NCBI RefSeq assembly: GCF_003697165.2
Contig: NZ_CP033092.2
Coordinates: forward strand, 2,480,001 to 2,544,000
Source of the DNA: Escherichia coli DSM 30083 = JCM 1649 = ATCC 11775
GTDB taxonomy: Bacteria; Pseudomonadota; Gammaproteobacteria; Enterobacterales; Enterobacteriaceae
Length of the DNA: 64,000 bases
Reading direction: 5' to 3'
Made by a program: the position numbers and the translations under genes. The notes under the pieces were generated by a model that had not been told where the DNA came from, did not search any database, and saw only the letters and a list, made by a program, of their open reading frames with translations. Below are positions 9,405-18,762 of the stretch, in pieces; position 1 is the stretch's first letter, and each line of letters begins with the position of its first letter.

Positions 9405-10940
9405 ATGGCTACATCAGTACAGACAGGTAAAGCTAAGCAGCTCACATTACTCGGATTTTTTGCCATAACGGCATCGATGGTAATGGCTGTTTATGAATAC
9501 CCTACCTTCGCAACATCGGGCTTTTCATTAGTCTTCTTCCTGCTATTAGGCGGGATTTTATGGTTTATTCCCGTGGGACTTTGTGCTGCGGAAATGGCTA
9601 CCGTCGACGGCTGGGAAGAAGGTGGCGTCTTCGCCTGGGTATCAAATACTCTGGGGCCGAGATGGGGATTTGCAGCGATCTCATTTGGCTATCTGCAAAT
9701 CGCCATTGGTTTTATTCCGATGCTCTATTTCGTGTTAGGGGCACTCTCCTACATCCTGAAATGGCCAGCGCTGAATGAAGACCCCATTACCAAAACTATT
9801 GCAGCACTCATCATTCTTTGGGCGCTGGCATTAACGCAGTTTGGTGGCACGAAATACACGGCGCGAATTGCTAAAGTTGGCTTCTTCGCCGGTATCCTGT
9901 TACCTGCATTTATTTTGATCGCATTAGCGGCTATTTATCTGCACTCCGGTGCCCCCGTTGCTATCGAAATGGATGCGAAGACCTTCTTCCCTGACTTCTC
10001 TAAAGTGGGCACCCTGGTTGTATTTGTTGCCTTCATTTTGAGTTATATGGGCGTTGAAGCTTCCGCAACCCACGTCAATGAAATGAGCAACCCCGGGCGC
10101 GACTATCCACTGGCTATGTTACTGCTGATGGTGGCGGCAATCTGCTTAAGCTCTGTTGGCGGTTTGTCTATTGCGATGGTCATTCCGGGTAATGAAATCA
10201 ACCTCTCCGCAGGGGTAATGCAAACCTTTACCGTTCTGATGTCACATGTGGCACCGGAAATTGAGTGGACGGTTCGCGTGATCTCCGCACTGCTGTTGCT
10301 GGGTGTTCTGGCGGAAATCGCTTCCTGGATTGTTGGTCCTTCTCGCGGGATGTATGTCACAGCGCAGAAAAACCTGCTGCCAGCGGCATTCGCTAAAATG
10401 AACAAAAATGGCGTACCGGTAACGCTGGTCATTTCGCAGTTGGTGATTACTTCTATCGCGTTGATCATCCTCACCAATACCGGTGGCGGTAACAACATGT
10501 CCTTCCTGATCGCACTGGCGCTGACGGTGGTGATTTATCTGTGTGCTTATTTCATGCTGTTTATTGGCTACATTGTGTTGGTTCTTAAACATCCTGACTT
10601 AAAACGCACATTTAATATCCCTGGTGGTAAAGGGGTGAAACTGGTCGTGGCTATTGTCGGTCTGCTGACTTCAATTATGGCGTTTATTGTTTCCTTCCTG
10701 CCGCCGGATAACATCCAGGGTGACTCTACCGATATGTATGTTGAATTACTGGTCGTTAGTTTCCTGGTGGTACTTGCCCTGCCCTTTATTCTCTATGCTG
10801 TTCATGATCGTAAAAGCAAAGCGAATACCGGCGTCACTCTGGAGCCAATCAACAGTCAGAACGCACCAAAAGGTCACTTCTTCCTGCACCCGCGTGCACG
10901 TTCACCACACTATATTGTGATGAATGACAAGAAACACTAA
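9405..10940 (+). CDS. gadC: Glutamate/GABA antiporter
   Basis: A 511-residue amino acid antiporter of the APC superfamily with about 12 hydrophobic segments. It imports glutamate and exports the GABA made by GadB, completing the acid-resistance cycle at the inner membrane. The C-terminal tail after about residue 470 (ending FFLHPRARSPHYIVMNDKKH) is the known C-plug that blocks the channel at neutral pH. The ATG at 9405 is preceded by AGGGGG. It is cotranscribed with gadB at least in part, with a hairpin in the spacer. Confidence 0.97.
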   Translation: MATSVQTGKAKQLTLLGFFAITASMVMAVYEYPTFATSGFSLVFFLLLGGILWFIPVGLCAAEMATVDGWEEGGVFAWVSNTLGPRWGFAAISFGYLQIAIGFIPMLYFVLGALSYILKWPALNEDPITKTIAALIILWALALTQFGGTKYTARIAKVGFFAGILLPAFILIALAAIYLHSGAPVAIEMDAKTFFPDFSKVGTLVVFVAFILSYMGVEASATHVNEMSNPGRDYPLAMLLLMVAAICLSSVGGLSIAMVIPGNEINLSAGVMQTFTVLMSHVAPEIEWTVRVISALLLLGVLAEIASWIVGPSRGMYVTAQKNLLPAAFAKMNKNGVPVTLVISQLVITSIALIILTNTGGGNNMSFLIALALTVVIYLCAYFMLFIGYIVLVLKHPDLKRTFNIPGGKGVKLVVAIVGLLTSIMAFIVSFLPPDNIQGDSTDMYVELLVVSFLVVLALPFILYAVHDRKSKANTGVTLEPINSQNAPKGHFFLHPRARSPHYIVMNDKKH

Positions 10941-10965
10941 CCATGTCTGAATGGTTATAAGACAA

Positions 10966-10993
10966 GGGAGCGATAATTCATCGCTCCCTTTTT
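10966..10993 (+). terminator. Terminator after gadC
   Basis: Stem GGGAGCGAT/ATCGCTCCC with a short loop, directly followed by TTTTTC. Confidence 0.9.
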
Positions 10994-11070
10994 CGTGCTT
11001 GTTGTCGTATTGACTTAACCGGGATAAGTACGAGAATGAGCGCACATCTGTTTACCGGAAACCAGCACAT

Positions 11071-12390
11071 ATGGATATCTGCTCCCGAAACGAGAAATTA
11101 GCGATTAGAAGACCAGCGATACTGGTTGCACTGGCACTTTTACTGTGTAGTTGTAAAAGCACGCCTCCAGAGTCCATGGTGACACCACCAGCGGGCTCAA
11201 AGCCACCAGCCACGACGCAACAATCGTCACAACCGATGCGTGGCATCTGGCTGGCCACGGTGTCTCGCCTCGACTGGCCACCGGTTTCCTCGGTTAACAT
11301 TAGTAACCCCACCAGCCGGGCACGTGTACAACAACAGGCGATGATCGACAAACTGGATCATCTGCAACGTCTCGGCATAAACACGGTCTTTTTCCAGGTC
11401 AAGCCGGATGGTACTGCCCTGTGGCCATCGAAAATTTTGCCGTGGTCCGATCTTATGACCGGTAAGATTGGTGAAAATCCGGGTTACGATCCGCTGCAAT
11501 TTATGCTCGACGAAGCCCACAAGCGTGGGATGAAAGTACACGCCTGGTTTAACCCCTATCGCGTATCGGTTAATACGAAGCCCGGTACTATCAGGGAACT
11601 GAATAGCACTCTGTCTCAACAACCGGCGAGCGTCTATGTGCAACACCGCGACTGGATCAGAACGTCCGGCGATCGCTTTGTCCTCGACCCGGGCATCCCT
11701 GAGGTTCAGGACTGGATCACATCAATAGTCGCGGAAGTGGTTTCCCGCTATCCAGTAGATGGCGTGCAGTTTGATGACTATTTCTATACTGAGTCACCAG
11801 GTTCACGGCTAAATGATAACGAAACGTACCGCAAATACGGCGGCGCATTTGCGTCAAAAGCAGACTGGCGGCGCAACAATACTCAGCAGTTAATTGCGAA
11901 GGTATCGCACACCATTAAAAGCATTAAGCCGGAAGTCGAATTTGGCGTTAGCCCGGCAGGCGTGTGGCGTAACCGATCACACGATCCGCTCGGTTCCGAT
12001 ACCCGAGGTGCGGCAGCCTATGACGAATCCTACGCTGATACCCGTCGATGGGTGGAACAAGGGTTGCTGGATTACATTGCTCCCCAAATTTACTGGCCAT
12101 TCTCACGGAGTGCCGCGCGTTATGACGTGTTGGCAAAATGGTGGGCGGATGTCGTTAAACCGACCAGGACCCGCCTGTATATCGGTATCGCCTTCTATAA
12201 AGTGGGTGAACCTTCAAAGATAGAGCCAGACTGGATGATTAATGGCGGCGTACCGGAACTGAAAAAGCAGCTCGATCTTAACGATGCTGTGCCGGAAATT
12301 AGCGGCACAATCTTGTTCCGTGAGGACTATCTGAATAAACCGCAGACGCAACAAGCGGTCAGCTATCTGCAAAGTCGTTGGGGCAGTTAA
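11071..12390 (+). CDS. digH: DigH (YddW), glycosyl hydrolase acting on denuded peptidoglycan glycans
   Basis: A 439-residue lipoprotein of the GHL10/DUF187 family. The signal peptide ends in a lipobox-like LCSC with the acceptor Cys at residue 28, so outer-membrane anchoring is likely. The catalytic-type region contains WFNPYRVS and GVQFDDYFY with clustered Asp residues, typical of this hydrolase family. E. coli DigH cleaves glycan strands stripped of peptides during septal wall turnover. It lies between gadC and the dosC remnant on the same strand and has its own terminator. Confidence 0.92.
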   Translation: MDICSRNEKLAIRRPAILVALALLLCSCKSTPPESMVTPPAGSKPPATTQQSSQPMRGIWLATVSRLDWPPVSSVNISNPTSRARVQQQAMIDKLDHLQRLGINTVFFQVKPDGTALWPSKILPWSDLMTGKIGENPGYDPLQFMLDEAHKRGMKVHAWFNPYRVSVNTKPGTIRELNSTLSQQPASVYVQHRDWIRTSGDRFVLDPGIPEVQDWITSIVAEVVSRYPVDGVQFDDYFYTESPGSRLNDNETYRKYGGAFASKADWRRNNTQQLIAKVSHTIKSIKPEVEFGVSPAGVWRNRSHDPLGSDTRGAAAYDESYADTRRWVEQGLLDYIAPQIYWPFSRSAARYDVLAKWWADVVKPTRTRLYIGIAFYKVGEPSKIEPDWMINGGVPELKKQLDLNDAVPEISGTILFREDYLNKPQTQQAVSYLQSRWGS

Positions 12391-12410
12391 ACTCCCATTC
12401 TTACTTTGTA

Positions 12411-12443
12411 ACAAGCCGGTGCTTTACCCACTGGCTTGTTACC
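12411..12443 (+). terminator. Terminator-like hairpin after digH
   Basis: Inverted repeat ACAAGCC/GGCTTGT, extended by one more pair around a mismatch, with a loop of about ten bases; the T tract is weak. The following bases to 12690 are AT-rich and probably hold the former dosC promoter; no gene was seen there. Confidence 0.55.
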
Positions 12444-12713
12444 CTCTTGAACTATCCCACTAGCAATCATGCATAAATACGTCAAATTAACCACGCAATT
12501 AACCACACTTAGTTAAACAGCCATAATCCCCCTAATAAAAATGTATGAATATGAAAAAACATACGATATTCGCTGTCACCGAAAAATAATTACGATGGGC
12601 TATACTCTTCTGAAGAACAGTAGCGTAGATTGAAACTGTCCTAAGTCGCTTATTTCTTTTCAGTATATCTTCATATTTCAGGAAAATATGGTGCAGTTAG
12701 TCGATCTCGCACG

Positions 12714-12932
12714 TTGTGTTTGGTTGATTTTGGCCTGCGGTTTAACCATAAAGGTCGACATTATTTTAAAGCCGCAAACGGCGAGGATATTGCCCTCTCA
12801 CTTTCCATCGGTGCCGCCATGTTTAATGGTCATCCTGACTATGAGCGCCTCATTCAAATAGCCGATGAAGCTCTGTATATCGCCAAAAGACGAGGTAGAA
12901 ACCGTGTTGAACTCTGTAAAGCCAGTCTTTAG
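12714..12932 (+). pseudogene. dosC: dosC remnant with a large internal deletion
   Basis: The frame 12714-12932 starts without a good initiation codon. It reads DFGLRFNHKGRHYF, a mid-protein DosC segment, and continues directly into KAANGEDIALSLSIGAAMFNG, the C-terminal end of the DosC GGDEF domain. The intervening part, including the GGDEF motif, is missing, as are the globin heme domain and most of the N-terminus. From memory intact DosC is about 460 residues, so no active oxygen-sensing diguanylate cyclase can be made. The remnant ends 24 bases before the dosP ATG and preserves the transcriptional linkage. Assignment relies on remembered DosC sequence. Confidence 0.85.
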
Positions 12933-12956
12933 ATGCGCCAGGATGCAGAGGTAATC

Positions 12957-15356
12957 ATGAAGCTAACCGATGCGGATACTGCCGCCGATGGCATTTTTTT
13001 CCCCGCCCTTGAGCAAAATATGATGGGCGCGGTGTTAATTAACGAAAATGATGAAGTGATGTTTTTCAACCCCGCCGCAGAGAAGCTCTGGGGGTACAAA
13101 CGTGAAGAAGTCATTGGCAATAACATTGATATGCTGATTCCGCGGGATTTGCGTCCTGCGCATCCTGAATACATTCGTCACAACCGTGAAGGTGGTAAAG
13201 CGCGCGTCGAGGGGATGAGTCGAGAGCTGCAGCTGGAGAAAAAAGACGGCAGTAAAGTCTGGACCCGTTTTGCGCTATCGAAAGTGAGCGCCGAGGGGAA
13301 AGTTTATTACCTGGCGCTGGTACGGGATGCCAGCGTAGAAATGGCGCAAAAAGAACAGACCCGACAATTGATTATTGCCGTTGACCATCTCGACCGACCG
13401 GTGATTGTCCTCGATCCGGAACGCCATATTGTGCAGTGCAATCGCGCATTTACCGAAATGTTTGGTTACTGCATTAACGAAGCCAGCGGTATGCAGCCCG
13501 ATACACTCCTGAACATTCCAGAATTCCCTGCTGATAACCGTATTCGTTTACAGCAGTTGCTATGGAAAACCGCCCGCGATCAGGACGAATTTCTGCTGTT
13601 GACGCGCACCGGTGAAAAAATCTGGATTAAAGCCTCTATCAGCCCGGTTTATGACGTGCTCGCGCATCTGCAGAACCTGGTAATGACATTCTCGGATATC
13701 ACCGAAGAAAGGCAAATCCGCCAGCTTGAAGGCAATATTCTCGCCGCCATGTGCAGCAGCCCACCATTTCATGAAATGGGGGAAATCATTTGTCGTAACA
13801 TCGAATCTGTTCTCAACGAATCGCATGTTTCGCTGTTCGCGCTGCGCAACGGGATGCCGATACACTGGGCGTCATCTTCGCACGGTGCAGAAGTTCAAAA
13901 TGCGCAAAGCTGGTCAGCGACCATTCGTCAGCGCGATGGCGCGCCTGCGGGGATCCTGCAAATTAAAACCTCGTCAGGAGCAGAAACCAGCGCCTTTATC
14001 GAACGCGTGGCAGATATCAGCCAGCATATGGCCGCGCTGGCGCTGGAACAGGAAAAAAGCCGTCAGCATATTGAACAACTCATCCAATTTGATCCGATGA
14101 CCGGTCTGCCAAATCGCAATAACCTGCACAATTACCTCGATGACCTGGTCGACAAAGCCGTCTCTCCGGTGGTGTATCTCATCGGTGTTGACCATATTCA
14201 GGATGTGATTGATAGCCTTGGCTATGCGTGGGCCGATCAGGCATTGCTGGAAGTGGTCAATCGCTTTCGTGAAAAACTCAAACCGGATCAGTATCTCTGT
14301 CGTATTGAAGGTGCGTCTTTTGTCCTCGTGAGCCTGGAAAACGATGTCAGTAACATTACCCAGATCGCCGATGAGCTACGGAATGTGGTCAGCAAGCCGA
14401 TAATGATTGACGATAAACCATTCCCGCTCACCTTGAGCATTGGCATCAGCTACGACGAGGGTAAAAACCGCGATTACCTGCTCTCCACTGCTCACAATGC
14501 AATGGATTTTATTCGCAAAAATGGCGGTAACGGCTGGCAGTTCTTCAGCCCGGCGATGAACGAAATGGTAAAAGAGCGTTTGGTTTTAGGCGCAGCGCTA
14601 AAAGAAGCGATTAGCAATAACCAACTTAAACTGGTTTATCAGCCGCAAATCTTCGCAGAAACGGGTGAACTGTACGGCATCGAAGCCCTTGCTCGCTGGT
14701 ACGATCCTCTGCATGGTCATGTGCCCCCTTCACGGTTTATTCCTCTCGCAGAAGAGATTGGTGAAATCGAAAATATTGGGCGCTGGGTCATCGCGGAAGC
14801 TTGCCGTCAGTTAGCAGAATGGCGTAGCCAGAATATTCATATCCCGGCGTTATCCGTTAACTTGTCTGCGCTGCACTTTCGCAGTAATCAGCTGCCTAAT
14901 CAGGTATCTGATGCAATGCACGCCTGGGGTATTGACGGCCACCAGCTGACGGTGGAAATCACGGAAAGCATGATGATGGAACACGATACCGAAATCTTTA
15001 AGCGCATTCAGATCCTGCGCGATATGGGCATCGGTTTATCGGTAGATGATTTTGGTACAGGCTTTTCCGGATTATCCCGCTTAGTCAGTCTTCCGGTAAC
15101 GGAAATCAAAATTGATAAAAGTTTTGTCGATCGTTGTCTGACCGAAAAACGCATCCTTGCCTTACTCGAAGCCATTACCAGCATTGGGCAAAGCCTCAAT
15201 TTAACCGTCGTGGCGGAAGGCATCGAAACCAAAGAGCAATTTGAGATGCTACGCAAGATCCACTGTCGCGTTATTCAGGGATATTTCTTTTCCCGCCCCC
15301 TGCCCGCCGAAGAAATTCCAGGCTGGATGAGCAGCGTGTTACCGCTGAAAATCTGA
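12957..15356 (+). CDS. dosP: DosP, heme oxygen-sensing c-di-GMP phosphodiesterase
   Basis: A 799-residue PAS-PAS-GGDEF(degenerate)-EAL protein. The heme PAS-A domain keeps the axial His69 and Met87 (His77 and Met95 in the longer numbering from 12933). The GGDEF site is degenerate (CRIEGASF). The EAL domain is intact with YGIEALARW near residue 573, DDFGTGFSG near 695 and VVAEG later, so c-di-GMP hydrolysis to pGpG is expected. The ATG at 12957 is preferred because GAGGT lies just upstream; the ATG at 12933 has no good ribosome site. Normally the opposing cyclase DosC is encoded just upstream, but here it is a remnant, leaving DosP unpaired. Confidence 0.95.
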   Translation: MKLTDADTAADGIFFPALEQNMMGAVLINENDEVMFFNPAAEKLWGYKREEVIGNNIDMLIPRDLRPAHPEYIRHNREGGKARVEGMSRELQLEKKDGSKVWTRFALSKVSAEGKVYYLALVRDASVEMAQKEQTRQLIIAVDHLDRPVIVLDPERHIVQCNRAFTEMFGYCINEASGMQPDTLLNIPEFPADNRIRLQQLLWKTARDQDEFLLLTRTGEKIWIKASISPVYDVLAHLQNLVMTFSDITEERQIRQLEGNILAAMCSSPPFHEMGEIICRNIESVLNESHVSLFALRNGMPIHWASSSHGAEVQNAQSWSATIRQRDGAPAGILQIKTSSGAETSAFIERVADISQHMAALALEQEKSRQHIEQLIQFDPMTGLPNRNNLHNYLDDLVDKAVSPVVYLIGVDHIQDVIDSLGYAWADQALLEVVNRFREKLKPDQYLCRIEGASFVLVSLENDVSNITQIADELRNVVSKPIMIDDKPFPLTLSIGISYDEGKNRDYLLSTAHNAMDFIRKNGGNGWQFFSPAMNEMVKERLVLGAALKEAISNNQLKLVYQPQIFAETGELYGIEALARWYDPLHGHVPPSRFIPLAEEIGEIENIGRWVIAEACRQLAEWRSQNIHIPALSVNLSALHFRSNQLPNQVSDAMHAWGIDGHQLTVEITESMMMEHDTEIFKRIQILRDMGIGLSVDDFGTGFSGLSRLVSLPVTEIKIDKSFVDRCLTEKRILALLEAITSIGQSLNLTVVAEGIETKEQFEMLRKIHCRVIQGYFFSRPLPAEEIPGWMSSVLPLKI

Positions 15357-15369
15357 TAAATTCCTCTCG

Positions 15370-15388
15370 CCCGCACTCGCGGGTTTTT
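15370..15388 (+). terminator. Terminator after dosP
   Basis: Short stem CCCGC/GCGGG followed by TTTTTATTT. Confidence 0.7.
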
Positions 15389-15494
15389 ATTTAACGTGAC
15401 ACTGTCACTTAAATACTGTGATTTCCGCTACGTTTAGTTGGACAACGACAACGCATAGCCATGTCACAACAATCCCTTCTCAGCCTGATGTGAT

Positions 15495-15545
15495 TGTGCT
15501 GACGCATCAGGCATTCACGCGCCTGACGCGTCATCCGGCAACGCT
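15495..15545. repeat. REP-like sequence between dosP and osmC
   Basis: GC-rich palindromic DNA (GACGCATCAGGC, then GCCTGACGCGTCATCCGGCAACGC) resembling an E. coli REP element. It lies exactly where K-12 carries the ddpXABCDF operon between dosP and osmC; none of that operon is visible here. Confidence 0.6.
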
Positions 15546-15977
15546 TTACGATTTCAACTGGTAATCCAGCGTAATTTCCGCTTTCAGTACCTGAGAAACC
15601 GGGCATCCTGCTTTTGCTTTCTGGATAATGCCGTCAAAGGTGGAGGCATCAATACCCGGCACCGCAACTTCGCTCTTCAGTGCGATTTTAGTAATCGCAA
15701 AACCGGCATCCACTCTATCCAGCGAGACATCGGCGGTGGTATCAATCGATGTTGGCGTGAATCCCGCTTCCCCCAGCATTAATGAAAGCGCCATTGAGAA
15801 ACATGCGGCATGCGCTGCGCCAATCAGTTCTTCAGGGTTGGTTCCTTTTTCGCCTTCAAAACGCGTGTTAAATCCATACGGCTGTTGGTTCAGCACGCCG
15901 CTCTCAGTAGATACTGTTCCCTTCCCGCGTTTGATATCGCCTTCCCAGTGTGCCTGACCTTTCTTATGGATTGTCAT
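15546..15977 (-). CDS. osmC: OsmC, osmotically inducible peroxiredoxin-like protein
   Basis: A 143-residue thiol peroxidase that reduces organic hydroperoxides in the cytoplasm. The two catalytic cysteines are at residue 59 (HAACFSMAL) and residue 125 (AGCPVSQV), as in E. coli OsmC. It faces dosP tail-to-tail and is divergent from bdm across about 340 bases. RpoS and RcsB control are known for the E. coli gene; specific promoter elements were not resolved here. Confidence 0.96.
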   Translation of the reverse strand: MTIHKKGQAHWEGDIKRGKGTVSTESGVLNQQPYGFNTRFEGEKGTNPEELIGAAHAACFSMALSLMLGEAGFTPTSIDTTADVSLDRVDAGFAITKIALKSEVAVPGIDASTFDGIIQKAKAGCPVSQVLKAEITLDYQLKS

Positions 15978-16321
15978 TGTTGCTCTCCTGTGGGCTTAAA
16001 AAGGAAATTATAGACTACGTGAGAAACAGCACGAGGATAAGCAGGATAATCCGAATAAAATCCGGCGAAAATATAATTCCTGCACTTAAATTAAATTTCC
16101 ACAATAGATAACCGGAAATATATAACTCAAGAGATATTGCATCAATATCAATCAACTCATCACAATAATAATACCTATCAATATCATGGAGTTAAAATAT
16201 AAAAATCATCAACCAGGACTAATCTTAACAACGAAGCGGCAAATATTTGCCATGCTGAATGTGCTTTATAAATCTGCGATCCGTAGCAGACACCATAAAT
16301 ACACAGACACGGAGAATCACT
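15978..16321. promoter_or_regulatory. osmC/bdm divergent intergenic region with putative RcsB box
   Basis: This 344-base AT-rich stretch has no convincing gene. A segment at 16215-16227 (AGGACTAATCTTA) reads on the other strand as TAAGATTAGTCCT, close to the RcsB box consensus TAAGAATATTCCTA. RcsB is known to activate both osmC and bdm, so the region fits a shared control region; the exact site is a hand-made prediction. Confidence 0.45.
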
Positions 16322-16537
16322 ATGTTTACTTATTATCAGGCAGAAAATTCAACAGCAGAACCCGCTCTGGTTAATGCCATTGAGCAAGGCCTTCGGGCAG
16401 AGCACGGTGTTGTCACTGAAGATGACATTCTCATGGAGCTGACCAAATGGGTGGAAGCTTCTGATAACGACATCCTCAGTGATATCTACCAGCAAACGAT
16501 CAATTATGTGGTCAGTGGTCAGCACCCTACGCTTTAA
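16322..16537 (+). CDS. bdm: Bdm, biofilm-dependent modulation protein
   Basis: A 71-residue cytoplasmic protein starting MFTYYQAENST with ATG at 16322. Bdm is known to be repressed in biofilms, activated by RcsB and osmotic stress, and its mRNA is cleaved by RNase III. No catalytic motif is visible. An in-frame upstream ATG at 16259 would add 21 residues, but the shorter form is the recognised protein. sra follows about 100 bases downstream on the same strand. Confidence 0.93.
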   Translation: MFTYYQAENSTAEPALVNAIEQGLRAEHGVVTEDDILMELTKWVEASDNDILSDIYQQTINYVVSGQHPTL

Positions 16538-16638
16538 GGTGCTATGCTTGATCGGCAACCTAATTTAGGGGTTTAGCACGTGTTTCTTCGCTACGGCGAT
16601 GTTGTCCTTAAAACTAGCAACAGGATTGAGGAGTTAAA

Positions 16639-16776
16639 ATGAAATCGAACCGTCAGGCACGTCATATTCTTGGACTGGACCATAAAATTTCTAACCAGCG
16701 CAAAATAGTTACCGAAGGTGACAAATCCAGCGTGGTAAATAATCCCACCGGCAGAAAACGCCCCGCTGAAAAGTAA
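16639..16776 (+). CDS. sra: Sra, stationary-phase-induced ribosome-associated protein
   Basis: A 45-residue, very basic protein (starts [18 protein letters not shown], ends GRKRPAEK), too short for most gene callers. The ATG at 16639 follows GAGGAG at good spacing. It is the known 30S-associated protein formerly named RpsV or S22, which accumulates in stationary phase. It is probably cotranscribed with bdm and ends before a strong terminator. Confidence 0.95.
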
Positions 16777-16808
16777 TTCATAACCATCAGTCCTCAATGA
16801 CGATTAAA

Positions 16809-16838
16809 CACCATTGCCTGCGCAATGGTGTTTTTGTT
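16809..16838 (+). terminator. Terminator after sra
   Basis: Stem CACCATTGC/GCAATGGTG with a 4-base loop and TTTTTGTTTTT tail. Confidence 0.9.
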
Positions 16839-16931
16839 TTTATCTGCTTTATACTTGGTGCCGACGCCCTGGCGGTAATGCAAAGACGATAAAAGCCCCC
16901 AGGGATGGATATTCAAAAAAGAGTGAGTGAC

Positions 16932-18629
16932 ATGGAACCAAAAACAAAAAAACAGCGTTCGCTTTATATCCCTTACGCTGGCCCTGTATTGCTGGAATTT
17001 CCGTTGTTGAATAAAGGCAGCGCCTTCAGCATGGAAGAACGCCGTAACTTCAACCTGCTGGGGTTACTGCCGGAAGTGGTCGAAACCATCGAAGAACAAG
17101 CGGAACGAGCATGGATCCAGTATCAGGGATTCAAAACCGAAATCGACAAACACATCTACCTGCGTAACATTCAGGACACTAACGAAACCCTCTTCTACCG
17201 TCTGGTAAACAATCATCTTGATGAAATGATGCCAGTCATTTACACCCCAACCGTCGGCGCAGCCTGTGAGCGTTTTTCTGAGATCTACCGCCGTTCACGC
17301 GGTGTGTTTATCTCTTACCAGAACCGCCACAATATGGACGATATTCTGCAAAACGTACCAAACCATAATATCAAAGTGATTGTGGTGACTGACGGCGAAC
17401 GTATTCTGGGGCTTGGTGACCAGGGCATCGGCGGGATGGGCATTCCGATCGGTAAACTGTCGCTCTATACCGCCTGTGGCGGCATCAGTCCGGCCTATAC
17501 CCTTCCGGTGGTGCTGGATGTCGGCACTAACAACCAACAGCTACTTAACGATCCGCTGTATATGGGCTGGCGTAATCCGCGTATCACTGACGACGAATAC
17601 TATGAATTCGTTGATGAATTTATCCAGGCTGTGAAACAACGCTGGCCGGACGTACTGTTGCAGTTTGAAGACTTCGCACAAAAAAATGCGATGCCGTTAC
17701 TTAACCGCTATCGCAATGAAATTTGTTCTTTTAACGATGACATTCAGGGCACCGCGGCGGTAACAGTCGGCACACTGATCGCAGCCAGCCGCGCGGCAGG
17801 TGGTCAGTTAAGCGAGAAAAAAATCGTCTTCCTTGGCGCAGGTTCAGCGGGATGCGGCATTGCCGAAATGATCATCGCCCAGACCCAGCGCGAAGGATTA
17901 AGCGAGGAAGCGGCGCGGCAGAAAGTCTTTATGGTCGATCGCTTTGGCCTGCTGACCGACAAGATGCCGAACCTGCTGCCTTTCCAGACCAAACTGGTGC
18001 AGAAGCGCGAAAATCTCAGTGACTGGGATACCGACAGCGATGTGCTGTCACTGCTGGATGTGGTGCGTAATGTAAAACCAGATATTCTGATTGGCGTCTC
18101 AGGACAGACCGGGCTGTTTACGGAAGAGATCATCCGTGAGATGCATAAACACTGTCCGCGTCCGATCGTGATGCCGCTGTCTAACCCGACGTCACGCGTG
18201 GAAGCCACACCGCAGGACATTATCGCCTGGACTGAAGGTAACGCGCTGGTCGCCACTGGCAGTCCGTTTAATCCAGTGGTATGGAAAGATAAAATCTACC
18301 CTATAGCCCAGTGCAACAACGCCTTTATTTTCCCGGGCATCGGGCTGGGTGTTATTGCTTCCGGCGCGTCACGTATCACCGATGAGATGCTGATGTCGGC
18401 AAGTGAAACGCTTGCTCAGTATTCGCCGCTGGTCCTGAACGGCGAAGGTCTGGTACTACCGGAACTGAAAGATATTCAGAAAGTCTCCCGCGCAATTGCC
18501 TTTGCGGTTGGCAAAATGGCGCAGCAGCAAGGCGTGGCGGTGAAAACGTCTGCCGAAGCTCTGCAACAGGCCATTGATGATAATTTCTGGCACGCCGAAT
18601 ACCGCGACTACCGCCGTACCTCCATCTAA
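16932..18629 (+). CDS. maeA: NAD-dependent malate dehydrogenase (decarboxylating), malic enzyme
   Basis: A 565-residue malic enzyme converting malate to pyruvate and CO2 with NAD, linking the TCA cycle to gluconeogenic and anaplerotic flux. Recognisable features are the substrate-site segment PVIYTPTVG, RILGLGDQG, the metal-binding FNDDIQGTAA, and the Rossmann motif GAGSAGCGIAE. The start at 16932 gives the known 565-residue form; an ATG at 16905 would add nine residues but has its AGGG motif too close for good spacing. It is followed by a terminator and then adhP on the same strand. Confidence 0.95.
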   Translation: MEPKTKKQRSLYIPYAGPVLLEFPLLNKGSAFSMEERRNFNLLGLLPEVVETIEEQAERAWIQYQGFKTEIDKHIYLRNIQDTNETLFYRLVNNHLDEMMPVIYTPTVGAACERFSEIYRRSRGVFISYQNRHNMDDILQNVPNHNIKVIVVTDGERILGLGDQGIGGMGIPIGKLSLYTACGGISPAYTLPVVLDVGTNNQQLLNDPLYMGWRNPRITDDEYYEFVDEFIQAVKQRWPDVLLQFEDFAQKNAMPLLNRYRNEICSFNDDIQGTAAVTVGTLIAASRAAGGQLSEKKIVFLGAGSAGCGIAEMIIAQTQREGLSEEAARQKVFMVDRFGLLTDKMPNLLPFQTKLVQKRENLSDWDTDSDVLSLLDVVRNVKPDILIGVSGQTGLFTEEIIREMHKHCPRPIVMPLSNPTSRVEATPQDIIAWTEGNALVATGSPFNPVVWKDKIYPIAQCNNAFIFPGIGLGVIASGASRITDEMLMSASETLAQYSPLVLNGEGLVLPELKDIQKVSRAIAFAVGKMAQQQGVAVKTSAEALQQAIDDNFWHAEYRDYRRTSI

Positions 18630-18635
18630 GCCTGC

Positions 18636-18668
18636 GCCCGGTAGTGAAGGCTACCGGGCAATTTTCCT
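18636..18668 (+). terminator. Terminator after maeA
   Basis: Perfect 9-bp stem GCCCGGTAG/CTACCGGGC followed by AATTTTCC. Confidence 0.75.
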
Positions 18669-18762
18669 CTCCCTTTTTCAGATCTCATCCATACTGGGTA
18701 GTGGCGAATAAATCTCATTTGCCTCACCTGCTATGCAGAACATCATCCGAAAAGGAGGAACT

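Noticed and set aside
11227..11646. 139-codon minus-strand ORF opposite digH
   Set aside because: Antisense shadow with no domain or start signal.
12933..12956. DosP start at 12933 (807 residues)
   Set aside because: Used in older literature numbering, but the ATG at 12957 has the only good ribosome site.
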